Of a DNA stretch of 64,000 bases, positions 1 through 11,539 are shown piece after piece. The notes under the pieces were generated by a model. The model had not been told where the DNA came from and ran no database searches. It saw nothing but the letters and a program-made list of their open reading frames with translations. The position numbers and the translations under genes were made by a program. Origin of the DNA: Flaccisagitta enflata (Eukaryota; Chaetognatha; Sagittoidea; Aphragmophora); NCBI GenBank assembly GCA_965153355.1, contig OZ231126.1:29946001-30010000 (forward strand), written 5' to 3'. Positions within the stretch are counted from its first letter, which is position 1. Each line of letters opens with the position of its first letter.

Positions 1-60
1 GCGTTTGTTCCCATTGAACGCATTTACAGCGTGAACACATATTTACAAATTTCACTGTCC

Positions 61-190
61 CACATGGGAGTGAGCGAAGTGAGTGAGCTAGCCTGTGAAT
101 GGAGTGAGCAAGTGAAGTGAGCGCTGCGCGCTGCGGAGCGAGTAAGCAGAGTGAGCGGTGCGAGCGAACAAACGTAGCGAGCGACCGAGT
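61..190. repeat. GAGTGAGC-type low-complexity tract
   Basis: The stretch is built from imperfect GAGTGAGC/GAGCGA words and includes a GCGCTGCGCGCTGCG run. No coding signal is visible. Confidence 0.6.
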
Positions 191-250
191 TGCCCGTTTA
201 AAATGTGATTGTTTCTGACTAGAAACGCCCCCTGAATATATCTCAAATTG

Positions 251-600
251 AATGCGTTCTCTTCCTGACATCTGCAGGTGTTCAACTATTGTCACATTAA
301 GTGGGAATTGTCACAATGTGAATGTTTTCTCTTCCTGACAACTGCAGGTGTTCAACTATTGTCACATTAAATGGGAATTGTCACAATTTGAATGCGTTCT
401 CTTCCTGACATCTGCAGGTGTTCAACTATTGTCATATTAAGTGAGAATTGTCACAAGATGAATGCGTTCTCTTCCTGACATCTGCAGGTGTTCAACTATT
501 GTCACGTTAAGTGGGAATTGTCACAAGTTGAATGCGTTCTCTTCCTGACATCTGCAGGTGTTCAACTATTGTCACGTTAAGTGGGAATTGCCACGAGATG
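251..600. repeat. 70-bp tandem array, five units
   Basis: Five head-to-tail units start with AATGCGTTCTCTTCCTGACA at 251, 321, 391, 461 and 531, exactly 70 bp apart. They differ at only a few positions each. The array decays at 601, where the next unit starts and then diverges. No ORF runs through it. Confidence 0.92.
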
Positions 601-1291
601 ATGCGATCATGGCCAACGGTTGAATTTGATAGAGATTGGAGGGGAGCTGGTAGAGCGGGTTATGGGCAGAGGCATGGGAAATGAGGCGAAGGGTTTTTTG
701 ACTTAATCACTAATCAGGGAGGTGAGTGGGCTGGTTAGTTTAAATTCTTTTTGAATGCGTCCTCACATGCCTTTAAGAGGGTCTGTCCATCAGTCCGACG
801 GTCCGTCGGTACGTCCGACCATTGTTATCTCGGTCCGTTACGCCTCTTCATGCTTGTTAGTTGTTAATGTTTAATCAACTGTGGGTAGCGGCGAAAGGGG
901 GAGTGGAAGTTTTTTGATTGTAGGGGTGCGGGATGCCAAGACAGGATTTGCTATTGGTGGTATCTCTGACAAAGATTGATGACCTCGTTTGTCTTTTTCT
1001 TCACAGGAAGCACTTCACAAATGCTAATTTTGGGTAATCTTTTTGCCTGTTTAGAAACCAATATTTTTTGCTTTCTTCATTCTGATCAATTACTCATAAA
1101 CGGTTTAAACAAACTATAAAAAATCGGAGACCAAATTAAAGCTCCTCAAATTTCCAAGCCAGCTGTGCAATCTGCGTTTCTCTTACTTCATTGGTTTAGA
1201 AGCTATTTAGCTTTAAATGAAAGGCTTGCTTTTGAAGGTTTCTCAGCTTGACTTCATTATCCTTTTTGATTCAACAACAAAATGAGCTGCG

Positions 1292-1325
<34 letters not shown>

Positions 1326-2085
1326 AAGAAAAAAGAAAAAAGAAAAAAAAAGAGGTACAGGTGATCGGACAGACAGACAATCTTTAGAACAGAATTTGTC
1401 CAGGCAGATTTTCTTCTCCTGACTCCCTCCGCGGCTGCTGTCGACTTTTTTTCGCTTTGCCATACAAATCCGTGTAAACGATTGCTTTGTGGAGTTGTGA
1501 ACTAGTCGTTGACTGATGAGCAAAGACCATGGAAAGTAAACAAACCATGGTAAACAAAAACGGTTCAGTGAGTAGGTTTTCTTGTCGTTTTTTTTCTCTA
1601 TTGATTCATTGCTTTAAGGCGCCTATCCAAGGTCAGACATCCGGCATAAGCAGAGAGCTCGCATATAAAGATAATTTAGCACTTCTCGCATAATCAAACG
1701 GACATTCTCGTTTTCTTCAACCGACTGTAATTCAAATTTGTAAGAATAATCCAGTTAAGTTGTCATTTTGAACGGGGATGTCGCATGTATGAAATAACAT
1801 CAGCGTAAAATTTCAGTAAAATCGGATTATTTTTAAGTGAATTTTAAAGCCGTCTTACGTTTAATAGTTTGTCCGTTTGATTAAAGGTGAGAAATGTTAG
1901 ACAGATGGACAAGATATTGACTTATTTAGTCACGTGAAAGTGACTGATAAAGCCAAATGGGGAAAGGCGAAGTTCTTAGAAGGCATCGGCAGGAATGAAC
2001 CTCGATTTATGGCAACACTCGTCAAAAATCAATCAGAACTTTGAGCAGGAGTGAGAACAGGAAGCAGGAGTCTGACAGGAAGGAG
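601..2085. other. No recognisable gene; A-rich tract and a family A scrap
   Basis: I see no supported gene here. Around 775-830 there is a run of GTCCGACGGTCCGTCGGT words like the middle of family A. Positions 1293-1353 form an A-rich (AAAAAG)n tract. Confidence 0.5.
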
Positions 2086-2190
2086 CAGAAGAAGAAGAAG
2101 AAGGAGAGGAAGAAGAAGAAGAAGAAGAAGAAGAAGAAGAAGAAGAAGAAGAAGAAGAAGAAGAGAAGAAGAAGACAAAGAAAAAGAAAA
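2086..2190. repeat. (AAG)n microsatellite
   Basis: About 100 bp of nearly pure AAG, giving open but meaningless Lys/Arg/Glu frames on plus and Leu/Phe frames on minus. Confidence 0.9.
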
Positions 2191-2280
2191 AGAAGGAAAA
2201 GAAGAATGGGAAGAAAAGTTAAAGCCCTCATAGTTGCGGATTGTTGGGCAGAGGTGAGAAACTTTGTCAAAGGCTTCTGT

Positions 2281-2325
2281 GACGGACGGACCAACTTTTA
2301 GACTCGCGCGTCCGCGACTAAGAAA
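2281..2325 (+). repeat. Family A fragment (hairpin end only)
   Basis: GACGGACGGACCAAC followed by the GACTCGCGCGTCCGCGACTAAG hairpin end typical of family A. The rest of the element is missing. Confidence 0.55.
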
Positions 2326-2378
2326 GAAACAGAAAAGGACAAGAAAGAGAAATAAAAAGAGAGGACAAGGGGAAGAAT

Positions 2379-2696
2379 CAGGCCTGTATACAATTGAGTT
2401 TTCCCCTCCCCCCGGTGGGGGGAGGGAATCAAAGGGTTTGGAGATGGGGAAGGAAATCAAAGGGGAAAAAAAGAGAAAAAAAGAAAATTTGGGGAAAATA
2501 TAACTTTTGCCAGTACTATATCATAAAAACTAGTTAGTAAAACACAATTTAACACTATCTAAACCTTAACTACACTGTTTTTTTGCTTTATGGGGAAGAA
2601 AATTATGGAATTTAAAATGTGACGTGTCAGGTCACGGGAAAGAAAAATCAAGGCAGGGGGAAAAAATCAAAAGCTACTCAATTATAAACCCCCCTG
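2379..2696 (+). mobile_element. hAT-like MITE, family C copy 1
   Basis: The left end reads CAGGCCTGTATACAATTGAGT. The right end is its imperfect inverse, reading CAGGGGGGTTTATAATTGAGT on the other strand. The flanks GGAAGAAT and GGAAGAAA look like an 8-bp duplication with one mismatch, as expected for hAT elements. The interior has a C-run/GGT/G-run palindrome near the left end and AG-rich tracts. There is no transposase ORF, so it would have to be moved in trans. Related copies lie at 37727-38044 and 30486-30677. Confidence 0.7.
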
Positions 2697-2964
2697 GGAA
2701 GAAAGGCTAGGGACAGGAGATGGAGTGATAAAACGCCGATAGAGACAGTCAAACTAATAAGGGCGATGAGATATTGACGCGGTATACGACAGACAAGGTA
2801 GGACAGACTCCCCAGTGGGGAGTCCCCACAGAAACTGAAAGAGTGAAATCACAAATTTGATTAGGAGTAAGGGGTCGAAGAGAGAGAGGCAGTGCCATAA
2901 CTGTCAATCCCTGCTTTACTCTTTCTGGATTCATTACTTACAATCGTCAAAACATTTTGAAAGG

Positions 2965-3145
2965 GGCGCCTCAAAGCCTTGGAGCCTCAAAGCCTCGGAG
3001 CTTCGAAGCCTCGGAGCCTCAAATTCAAAGCTTGGAAGCCTCGAAGCGTCAAACCCTAAATACGGCCAAGCCTCCAAGCCTCCAGGCCAAGCCTCCAAGT
3101 CTCCAAGCCTCGGACCCACGAAGCTTCAAAACCCTGTAAGCCTTG
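2965..3145. repeat. GCCTCGGAGCC/GCCTCAAAG array
   Basis: Short imperfect repeats of GCCTCGGAGCCTC and CAAGCCTCCAAG. The words resemble the minisatellite in the loop of family B, so this could be a loop remnant without the hairpin arms. Confidence 0.6.
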
Positions 3146-3229
3146 AGGCCTCTGTGTTTTAAGCCGATTTTTTTTGCGCCCAGTCAGCGAATTTACCGGA
3201 AACAAAAGACACTTGGATGGAATAATAAA

Positions 3230-3620
3230 GATCTGGTTTGGAGATGAAAGACAAAAGATTAAAGACAAAAGATTAAAGACAAGATACAAAGGAAAAAAGG
3301 GGTATGGTTCCAACAACGGTTGTCAGAGCTCGAGACTAAAGACAAAATACATTAAAGACAAAAGACATAAGACAAAAGATATAAGACAAAAGATAAATAA
3401 ATGACAAATGACTAATGACTATCAAAAAACGACAAACGAAAAATACTATAGACAAAGGACCAAGGAAAAAAGACAAAGTACCAAAGACAAAAAACAAAGA
3501 ACAAAAGAAAATGAAGAACAATGATTAAAACAAAATAGAGGGGACAAAAGACAAGAGACAAGAGACAAAAGACAAAAAAGGAAAGAACTAATGACAGAGA
3601 AAAAAGACGTAAGGTCAAAA
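3230..3620. repeat. AAAGACAAAAGAT low-complexity array
   Basis: Irregular repetition of AAAGACAAAAGATTA-like words with no fixed period. All open frames here are composition artefacts. Confidence 0.7.
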
Positions 3621-3759
3621 AAATCCGATGGAAATATCGAGGTCAGAGTTGCCGATAAATTTCTTCGCGAGCTCAGATAACAGTCGTCAATTGTGAGATC
3701 GAGACAGAATAAACTATAAGACAAATTCCGTTTTCTGTTCTTCTCATATGGATGAAATA

Positions 3760-4010
3760 GATTTACACCCTCTCACCCTCGCACCCTGTCACCGTCTCAT
3801 TCTCTTACCATCTCAAACTTTCATTATCCCACATTCTCAACCTCTCAACTTCTCATTCTCTCACCATCTCACCCTCTTACTCTCTCATCCTCTGACAGTC
3901 CCACCGTCGCTTTTTCTCACCATCTCACCCTCTCACTTTCTAACACTCTCACCCTCCCGACGTCTCCTTCTGTCTCACCCTCTCACCCTCCAGCTACCTC
4001 AATTTCTGGA
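3760..4010. repeat. TCTCACCC pyrimidine-rich array
   Basis: Irregular CTCACCCTCTCA words. The 91-codon plus-strand frame is low complexity, so I do not call it a gene. Confidence 0.65.
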
Positions 4011-5200
4011 AAAGCAAGGGTAGGCACAGTGCAGTCCATGGTTTTTGGGACATTCAAAAGCGGTCTGTGCCCTTTACTACTTAAGCCCATCACAGGGACA
4101 AAATCCTTAATCAATGGTGTTTGATCCAGACCCATCATAACTACCTTTTAAAATAATAATAATACATTTTTTTGTCCTCTTTTCAAGGAAAATCTCACAA
4201 ATAAAGTAAGAATCCAATTTCTCAGTTAACTCAGTGCAGTGCTAGCCCTGAAAGAGACCAAATCTGATGGGTGTACTGAAACTGCTGAATCGCGCGCCTC
4301 CATTTCAACTCCTATCTGATCTTCCTACTGTAAAGAAGGTCACCCACATGTAACTAAAGAGAATTTCACTCGACAGCCGCAATTTGGAAATGAATCGGAT
4401 TTGCTGAGGCGTTGCAGCAGCTGGAGATTGCAGCCAATGCAATGACAGGAAATGAAGCGGAATGTTAAGATGTTCATCTCGATTTTGCCAGATGTGTCGT
4501 CAAATTCTCAAGTCTCAGCTTTTCATTCTCAGCCTTTCATTTTCAAGATATAAGCTGTCTCTAATTTCTTGTCTCAGACTATCAGCTGTCTCAGTCTTCC
4601 ATTCTCAAGAAATCAGCCTTCAGACTTCACAACTTTGCAGCCTGCAGGCATTCGGCGTTAAATGCCTCTAACATTAACAGCCTCTAAATTTCAGCCTTCT
4701 TTTTATTTAGCTTCATGAAGCCTCTGGTTTTCAACATTTTCGGCCATCGCGTGGTCTTACCCCTCCTTGGGTTTGTGGTTTCAGACATGGAAGTTTACTT
4801 GTAACCTTCCATCTTCAAGCATCTTTTCAAAAGCCGTTAAAAACTTTGAAGGGACGACCTTGCATGCAATAACGCGACGACCTGACACGTGCCTGTTCGG
4901 TTTACGGCTTTCTATATTCTGGAAACTGTCACGCGCACTCGGTATTCTTACGTAATTATGACATTTTTATTGCCTCCTTTTTCTTTCGGTTCTGAGGTTT
5001 TAACGGCCAAACATCGTCATTCCGACGGAGATGCCGGATTGTATTTAGTATTCGGCGACGGTTGCGTTTTTGCCGAAGAAGCGGTATTTTTGTATTACCG
5101 TATTTTCTCCATTCATCGCCCTTCCTCCAATTAACGCCCCCCTCTTTGTGCTTCCCAAAATAATAATTTGAGGATAGATGATGAAAAGAGCTTATTTCAG
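4011..5200. other. No supported gene; TCTCAG/CAGCCTTC words at 4490-4690
   Basis: Positions 4490-4690 repeat short TCTCAGCTTTTCATTCTCAGCC words. The rest holds nothing I can name. Confidence 0.4.
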
Positions 5201-5202
5201 TG

Positions 5203-5352
5203 TTTTTTAGTCGCGTGCACGCGACTCTACAACCTGCTCTGTCCGTCTGTCGGTCGGTCCGTCTGTCGGCCCGTCCGTCATCCTTAGCTTTTTTTTGCGG
5301 CCCCTGCCCATCCGCACGCAACTAGGGCAGCCGTGTATACGGCCTTGTTTTT
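5203..5352 (-). repeat. Family A copy
   Basis: Starts with TTTTTTAGTCGCGTGCACGCGACT, has GTCGGTCGGTCCGTC words in the middle, then GCCCCTGCCCATCCGCACGCAACT, and ends GCCGTGTATACGGCCTTG. That is the full family A order read on the minus strand. Confidence 0.85.
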
Positions 5353-5480
5353 TTGAAGATCAAAAAAGAAGCAAGCAAAAATGATACTTTAATACATTTA
5401 TTGTTACATTTCCGATATCTTAGGTAAGATTCATTTTGAAAAATACAAGAGTCAAAAAGAGTGCTTACAAATGAAAAAGT

Positions 5481-6022
5481 CGCAAAAGCGTTAGATGGTC
5501 AGCGGTACCCGTTGCCCCTATGTGAGTGGTTATGGGTGTGAGGTGGTTAAAGGGGCAGCGGCCCTGAAGGGGCCAATGACCTATGCTGTTTTTATTTGAG
5601 CCTCAAGGCTGGAATTAGGCCCTGGAGGCTGGATTTAGGGCCTTGAGGCTGGGATTTGAGCCTCGAGGCTTGGATTTGGGCTTTGAGGCTGGGATTTGAG
5701 CCTTGAGGCTGGAATCTGAGCCTCAAGGCTGGGATTGGAGCCTCAAGATTGGGATTTGAGCCTCAAGACTAGGATTTAAGCTTTGAGGCTTGGGTTTGAG
5801 CCTCGAGGCTGGGACTTGAGCCTTGAGGCTGGATTTTGAGCCTCGAGGCTGGGATTTGAGCTTCAAAGCTAGGATTTGAGCCTCGAGGCAAGGATTTTGG
5901 CCTTAAGGGGGGGGGGGGACGGAGGAGAAGAAGGAGAAGGAGAAGGGAGAAGAAGAAGGAGAAATTTCCCCTATGTGTGAAAGCATAGGTCATCGGCCCG
6001 TTTGGGGCCGCTGCCCAAAAGG
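5481..6022 (+). repeat. Family B hairpin element with minisatellite loop
   Basis: Begins AAAAGCGTTAGATGGTCAGC, then a left arm GGGGCAGCGGCCCTGAAGGG with CCAATGACCTATGC. About 300 bp of a 20-21 bp repeat (GAGCCTCGAGGCTGGGATTT) follows, then a (GGAGAA)n patch. The inverse right arm is GCATAGGTCATCGGCCCGTTTGGGGCCGCTGCCC. The arms can pair, so the minisatellite forms the loop. Confidence 0.8.
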
Positions 6023-6282
6023 GGCGCAAATTAGAGGCTAAAATAACAATATATTGTTTTCAAATTCAAAAGAGCCCGGGGCGCTAATAAGATACAATAC
6101 AGAAAGCGATATTCTATTGGAGACAAATTTCAGTCTTCGGCGAAATTCTAACAGTGCAGTGACGCCATGATTTAGTAGTTGGGGATATTGCGCTCAAACT
6201 GCCGTGTTTGAATACTGTCGTCAGCGTACTAACGGTGACGTCGTATTATGGCGGTATTCTACTCCTGATTAATTATTCGCCG
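6023..6282. other. No recognisable feature
   Basis: AT-balanced sequence between family B and the satellite. I see no ORF or repeat. Confidence 0.4.
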
Positions 6283-7353
6283 GATCACTCCGCCTGAGGA
6301 GCGAAATATCATTCTTTATGTCGTTCCGCCTGAAGGGTGAGATACCATTCTTTTTGACATTCCACCTGAGGGGTGAGATACCATTCTTTTTTTACACTCC
6401 ACCTGAGGGGTGAGATACCATTCTTTTTGTCATTCTGCCTGAGGGGTGAGATACCGTTTTTTTTGTCATTCCGCCTGAGGGGTGAGATACCATTCTTTTT
6501 GTCATTCTACCTGAGGGGTGAGATACCATTCTTTTTGTCATTCCGCCTGAGGGGTGAGATACCATTCTTTTTGTCATTCTGCCTGAGGGGTGAGATACCA
6601 TTCTTTTTGTCATTCTGCCTGAGGGGTGAGATACCATTCTTTTTGTCATTCTGCCTGAGGGGTGAGATACCATTCTTTTTGACATTCCACCTGAGGGGTG
6701 AGATACCATTCTTTTTGTCATTCTGCCTGAGGGGTGAGATACCATTCTTTTTGTCATTCCACCTGAGGGGTGAGATACCATTCTTTTTGTCATTCCACCT
6801 GAGGGGTGAGATACCATTCTTTTTGACATTCCACCTGAGGGGTGAGATACGATTCTTTTTGTCATTCTGCCTGAGGGGTGAGATACGATTCTTTTTGACA
6901 TTCCACCTGAAGGGTGAGATACCATTCTTTTTGACATTCCACCTGAGGGGTGAGATACCATTCTTTTTGTCATTCCGCCTGAGGGGTGAGATACCATTCT
7001 TTTTGTCATTCTGCCTGAGGAGTGAGATTCCATTCTTTTTGTCATTCTGCCTGAGGGGTGAGATACCATTCTTTTTGTCATTCCGCCTGAGAGGTGAGAT
7101 ACCATTCTTTTTGTCATTCTGCCTGAGGGGTGAGATACCATTCTTTTTGTCATTCTGCCTGAGGGGTGAAATACCATTCTTTTTGTCATTATGCCTGAGG
7201 GGTGAGATACCATTCTTTTTGTCATTCCACCTGAGGGGTGAGATGCCATTCTTTTTGTCATTCTGCCTGAGGGGTGAGATACCATTCTTTTTGTCATTCC
7301 ACCTGAGTGGTGACATACCATTCTTTTTGTCATTCTGCCTGAGGGGTGAGATA
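6283..7353. repeat. 36-bp satellite, left block (about 30 units)
   Basis: The unit is CATTCTTTTTGTCATT followed by CYRCCTGAGGGGTGAGATAC, 36 bp long. Because 36 is a multiple of three, three different frames on both strands stay open for 287-335 codons. That is a period effect, not evidence of protein. Units vary mainly at the CTGCC/CCGCC/CCACC position and GTCATT/GACATT. Confidence 0.93.
7352..7353. repeat. TA target-site duplication, left
   Basis: Joining GAGGGGTGAGATA on the left with TACCATTCTTTTTGTC after 7972 (one TA counted) restores a perfect 36-bp unit, which proves the TA duplication. Confidence 0.88.
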
Positions 7354-7970
7354 CAGTACCTTCCAAGCAAACCCGGCTAAAACTGGAGGATTAATTCTTG
7401 TTTCTTTAATTTCATTTCCCAAACTTCGTTTTTTGTACATAACTTAATTAAAAGATACTTAATTCCTTGAACATATGTGGCTGTCAAAAAAAATAACTCG
7501 TGAAATCAAAGTGCATGAAGACATCAATATTGAGTGTTCTAACCCAGACCATTGGATTTGGCAGAAAATTTTACCTGTCCTAGACTACAAGAACAGCTCA
7601 GTCAGATAATTACTTAGATTTTACAGCCATTTAAAGATTTTGAGGACAATTGTCTCAAAATGATTTAGGACAATTGTCCTTAAAAACTTTAATTGACCAT
7701 AAAATTTGAAATAATTGTCTGACTGAGCTGTTCTTGTAGTCTAGGATAGGTAAAATTTTCTGCCGAATCCAATAGTCTAGGTTAGAACACTCAATATTGA
7801 TGTCTTCATGCACTTTGATTTCTCGAGTTATTTTTTTTGACAGCCAAATATGTTCAAGGAATTAAGTATCTTTTAATTAAGTTTGATGCAAAAAATGAAG
7901 TTTGGGAAATGAAATTAAAGTAACAAAAATTAATCCTCCAGTTTTAACTGGGTTTGCTCGGAAGGTACTG
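7354..7970. mobile_element. Tc1/mariner-type fold-back MITE, 617 bp
   Basis: The termini CAGTACCTTCCAAGCAAACC (left) and CAGTACCTTCCGAGCAAACC (right, minus strand) start inverted arms of about 257 bp that match almost throughout. A loop of about 100 bp lies at 7611-7711 and contains two GGACAATTGTC palindromes. TA duplications flank the element. No transposase is encoded, so mobility must depend on an element elsewhere. It interrupts the 36-bp satellite. Confidence 0.88.
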
Positions 7971-8284
7971 TACCATTCTTTTTGTCATTCCATCTGAGGG
8001 GTGAGAAACCATTCTTTTTGTCATTCTGCCTGAGGGGTGAGATACCATTATTTTTGTCATTCCACCTGAGGGGTGAGATACCATTCTTTTTGTGATTCTG
8101 CCTGAGGGGTGAGATACCATTCTTTTTGTCATTCCACCTGAGGGGTGAGATACCATTCTTTTTGTGATTCTGCCTGAGGGGTGAGATACCATTATTTTTG
8201 TCATTCCACCTGAGGGGTGAGATACCATTCTTTTTGTGATTCTGCCTGAGGGGTGAGATACCATTCTTTTTGTCATTCCGTCTC
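7971..8284. repeat. 36-bp satellite, right block with higher-order pattern
   Basis: About 8.5 units in the same orientation as the left block. Units alternate GTCATTCCACC and GTGATTCTGCC (72-bp period), and CCATTATTTTT recurs every fourth unit (144 bp). The GTGATT variant is absent from the left block. Confidence 0.88.
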
Positions 8285-8345
8285 ACACGCTTGACTGGTT
8301 GTGCAATCGATATCTCTGTTGCCAATTCGCGACCTCAGTAGAATA

Positions 8346-8500
8346 AAACAAGGCTGGGTACGCACACGGCCACCCTATCAGAGTGGGCAGGGGTTGTGAT
8401 GAAAATAATAATCAAGCCTTTAGATCAGGATTTGAAAGGCCCATTCACTCTGAAAAAGAAAAGTGTCTTGGACCAACAGGAAGAATCACCGACCAACTAA
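8346..8500 (+). repeat. Degenerate family A copy
   Basis: AACAAGGCTGGGTACGCACACGGCCACC and GTGGGCAGGGGTTGTGATGA match the start of family A. The far end is decayed to CACCGACCAAC and runs into microsatellite. Confidence 0.6.
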
Positions 8501-8507
8501 TTCTTAT

Positions 8508-8515
8508 CTATCTGA

Positions 8516-8576
<61 letters not shown>

Positions 8577-8605
8577 AATCAATATATTTTCTTTCTTTCC
8601 TTTTT

Positions 8606-8676
<71 letters not shown>

Positions 8677-8697
8677 CTCTGTCTTTCTTTCTCTCTG

Positions 8698-8769
<72 letters not shown>

Positions 8770-8844
8770 TTTTTCTTTCTTTCTGTCTTTCTTTCTTTCT
8801 GCAGCACTGTGGTACTGTCGTCTCTATCTCTTTCTCTCTCTCTT

Positions 8845-8895
<51 letters not shown>

Positions 8896-8907
8896 TTCTC
8901 TTTCTCT

Positions 8908-8990
<83 letters not shown>

Positions 8991-8995
8991 GCTTA
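8508..8995. repeat. Compound pyrimidine microsatellite
   Basis: (CTAT)n at about 8508-8580, (CTTT)n to about 8800, (CTGT)n at about 8845-8880 and (CT)n to about 8990. The mirrored GA frames are artefacts. Confidence 0.95.
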
Positions 8996-8999
8996 ATCC

Positions 9000-9457
9000 T
9001 TCTTGATAATGGTTCCATCACGAAGTTGCCCTGAATAAAATCGGTCAGCTTATAACAGAACAGATTTCATGCTCGGCTTCATTTGAGATTTACCCACCAA
9101 AGTGACAGTTCAGTCCAGTCCAGTGAGATGATCCGAACATCATCCAAAATCGATATTGGTTGCCAAAACCATTTAATATCAAAATGGTAACCAGCAAGGG
9201 CTCTTAATCAAACGCAATGAAATGTGTTCAGACCAGTCATAAGAGTGCCTTAATGCCATTGAAATACAACAAAGCACTGTGTCAGAATATTTCCCATCTA
9301 GATTGATAAGCTGTAGAAATGTAGATCGAAAGATAAATCGATAGATAGAAAGATCGATAAATAGAGTCATAGAAAGACTAATGGATAGACAGAGATGGAG
9401 TCACAGAGATACAGTGGTCACGCTTTAATTATTTTGCAACTGCAGAATTATTTCACA
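9000..9457. other. No supported gene
   Basis: Unique-looking sequence with a degenerate GATAGATAGA run at 9320-9365. A minus-strand 63-codon frame ends here, but its upstream part is repeat-derived. Confidence 0.4.
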
Positions 9458-9612
9458 AGGCCGGGTACACTTTTGTAGAGTGCAGGTGCAGTGGACAGGG
9501 GCACTACTTGAGGTTATGAGAGCATTTTGGCAGGGAAATTGAGGCAAAAAACTTATGAACGCCGAAAAATTGACTGACTGACGGACGGAGCAACAGAGCC
9601 AGGTGACTGAAA
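9458..9612 (+). repeat. Degenerate family A copy
   Basis: AAGGCCGGGTACAC, GGACAGGGGC, TTTTGGCAGGGA, CGCCGAAAAATTGACTGACTGACGGACGG and a GGTGACTGAAA end follow family A order with many substitutions. It lies downstream of the exon at 9739-9803, so it would be intronic to that gene. Confidence 0.65.
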
Positions 9613-9738
9613 GGCACTCTTTCCTTATGTTTTTGTTGGTTCCAGACAATCACAGGATTAAAAAAGAAAAAAAAAAATAACAGCTGAGCCCTGCCTCCAC
9701 TCCCAAGGTCTTAAGTAAAAAAATTCAAAGCGACTTAC

Positions 9739-9803
9739 TTGAAGGAGACATTGCTGGTGTCGTTTTGTGGGTAAGATTCGACGAGTTTATCTAAGATCGC
9801 CAT
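9739..9803 (-). CDS. Probable first coding exon of a spliced gene
   Basis: On the minus strand an ATG at 9803 opens a 21-codon reading frame, MAILDKLVESYPQNDTSNVS plus F, followed by two bases of the next codon. It runs straight into a strong donor, GTAAGT, at 9738-9733. A TATAAAA box lies about 65-70 bp upstream of the ATG, the same kind of spacing as in the lectin gene at 34-36 kb. I do not recognise the protein. There is no signal peptide, so an intracellular product is more likely. I could not find a phase-compatible second exon among the repeats to the left; one acceptor near 9310 gives an immediate stop in the required phase. The gene may continue beyond position 1 or be broken. Confidence 0.5.
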
Positions 9804-9866
9804 TTTCGATGCCAGGTCGTGAAAAGCGAAAGGAAATCGAGAAATCCGCCAGTAGCGTAGCCGTCG

Positions 9867-9873
9867 TTTTATA
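9867..9873 (-). promoter_or_regulatory. TATA box for the exon at 9803
   Basis: TATAAAA on the minus strand within a palindromic TTTTATAAAA, 64 bp before the ATG. It is supported by the donor-bounded exon downstream. Confidence 0.45.
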
Positions 9874-9879
9874 AAATGT

Positions 9880-10735
9880 AGAGAATACCGCGAGTAACGA
9901 GAGAATTCCACAATAAGACGGAGATGTTGAGTTAAGCGTATCCGTGAATAGCGGAGAAAATCAACAAGGAAAGAAAGAGAAATCCATGAGGAACGGATCG
10001 AGGGTTAGTTAATGAGCAGGCATGAATTTTGAGCGAATTTTTTTTTCTCGAATCATCCGAGAAGCGGAGCGAAGTTGATTTCATTTGTGATTATGTGAGC
10101 ACCAATAGTTCAAGTCGAAGAATTGAGCATGGCACAAAAAAAAGCACAAGAAACGCAAAGAATGGAAGGGAGAAAAATAATCGTTATTTACTTCATGGTA
10201 GAAAAAGAAAAGAATGATTATTCATTTCACATCTCACACTGAGAGAGAGTAAGGATCTCGTGATCTGGTTTCCTTTCCATATCCTCCTTCATATTTATAC
10301 ATGTACAAGTTTCATTTCCCCCATCGTGGAGCCGCGTCTGCCGTGAGTTCGCGTTTGGAAAAGCCTTTTTTTTCTTCTTCTTTTTATTACCCCAATTCCC
10401 GAATTGTCTCTCCTCCTTTTATATATTACGAGTTTTTCGTTTGCCCCTTCCTTTCCTTTTTTTCTTCCTGCCTTCTTGACGTGCACAGTTTTATTCGATT
10501 TTTATGCTGAGTATGTTTTTTTTCCAACCTTTTTTTCTCTAATACAATTTCTTTTTTTATCCCTGAGCGTAATTACGAATATTGTTTTCTTTCAGCAATG
10601 GATATTTCGGCATATATTGGTTGTTCTGAGTTTATTTAGATTAATATCCTTTCTTCTAAGAGGAAAAAGAGAGTTGTGGCTGCCTAGGATCAAACGTGAG
10701 CAGAAGATGAATTAGAAACTCATGAGAAAAAGTGA
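9880..10735. other. No supported gene
   Basis: Mixed sequence with T-rich and A-rich patches. I see no credible exon with splice sites. Confidence 0.4.
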
Positions 10736-10737
10736 AA

Positions 10738-10855
10738 GATGAAAAAAAAAGAAAGAAATAGAGAAGGAGAGAGAAAAATGGAGAATGTAAGGAAATAACA
10801 CAAAAGAGTGAGAGAGAAAGAAAAAAAAAGAAATAATGAAAGAAGAAATTGACGA

Positions 10856-10903
<48 letters not shown>

Positions 10904-11035
10904 AAAAAAGAAAGAAAGAGAAAAAAAGAGAAAGAAAGAAAGAAAGAAAAGAAAAAAGTGGAGAAAGAAGTGGAGAAAGAGACGAAGACAAAAAAGACAG
11001 AAAGAAGGAAGGAAAGAAGAAAGGAAGGAAGGAAA

Positions 11036-11111
<76 letters not shown>

Positions 11112-11195
11112 GAAGAAAGAAAGAAAGAATAAGTAAGAAAGAGAGAAGGAAAAAAGAAGAAAGGAAGGAAGGAAAGAAGAAAGGAAGGAAGGAAA

Positions 11196-11232
<37 letters not shown>

Positions 11233-11253
11233 AAGAAAGAAAGAAAGAAAGAT

Positions 11254-11323
<70 letters not shown>

Positions 11324-11406
11324 GAAGAAAGAAAGAAAGAATAAGTAAGAAAGAGAGAAGGAAAAAAGGAAGCAGGAAAGAGGGAAGGAAAAAGAAAGAA
11401 AGATGG

Positions 11407-11457
<51 letters not shown>

Positions 11458-11505
11458 AAAAGAAAGAAGGAAAGAAGGAAAGAAGGAAAGAAAGAGGGAT
11501 ATATG

Positions 11506-11539
<34 letters not shown>

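Noticed and set aside
251-600. CRISPR-like regular repeats
   Set aside because: Units are contiguous with no spacers, and the sequence is eukaryotic.
6373-7380. 335-codon plus ORF of 12-residue repeats and its minus-strand counterparts
   Set aside because: The 36-bp period keeps several frames open on both strands at once; this is satellite, not protein.
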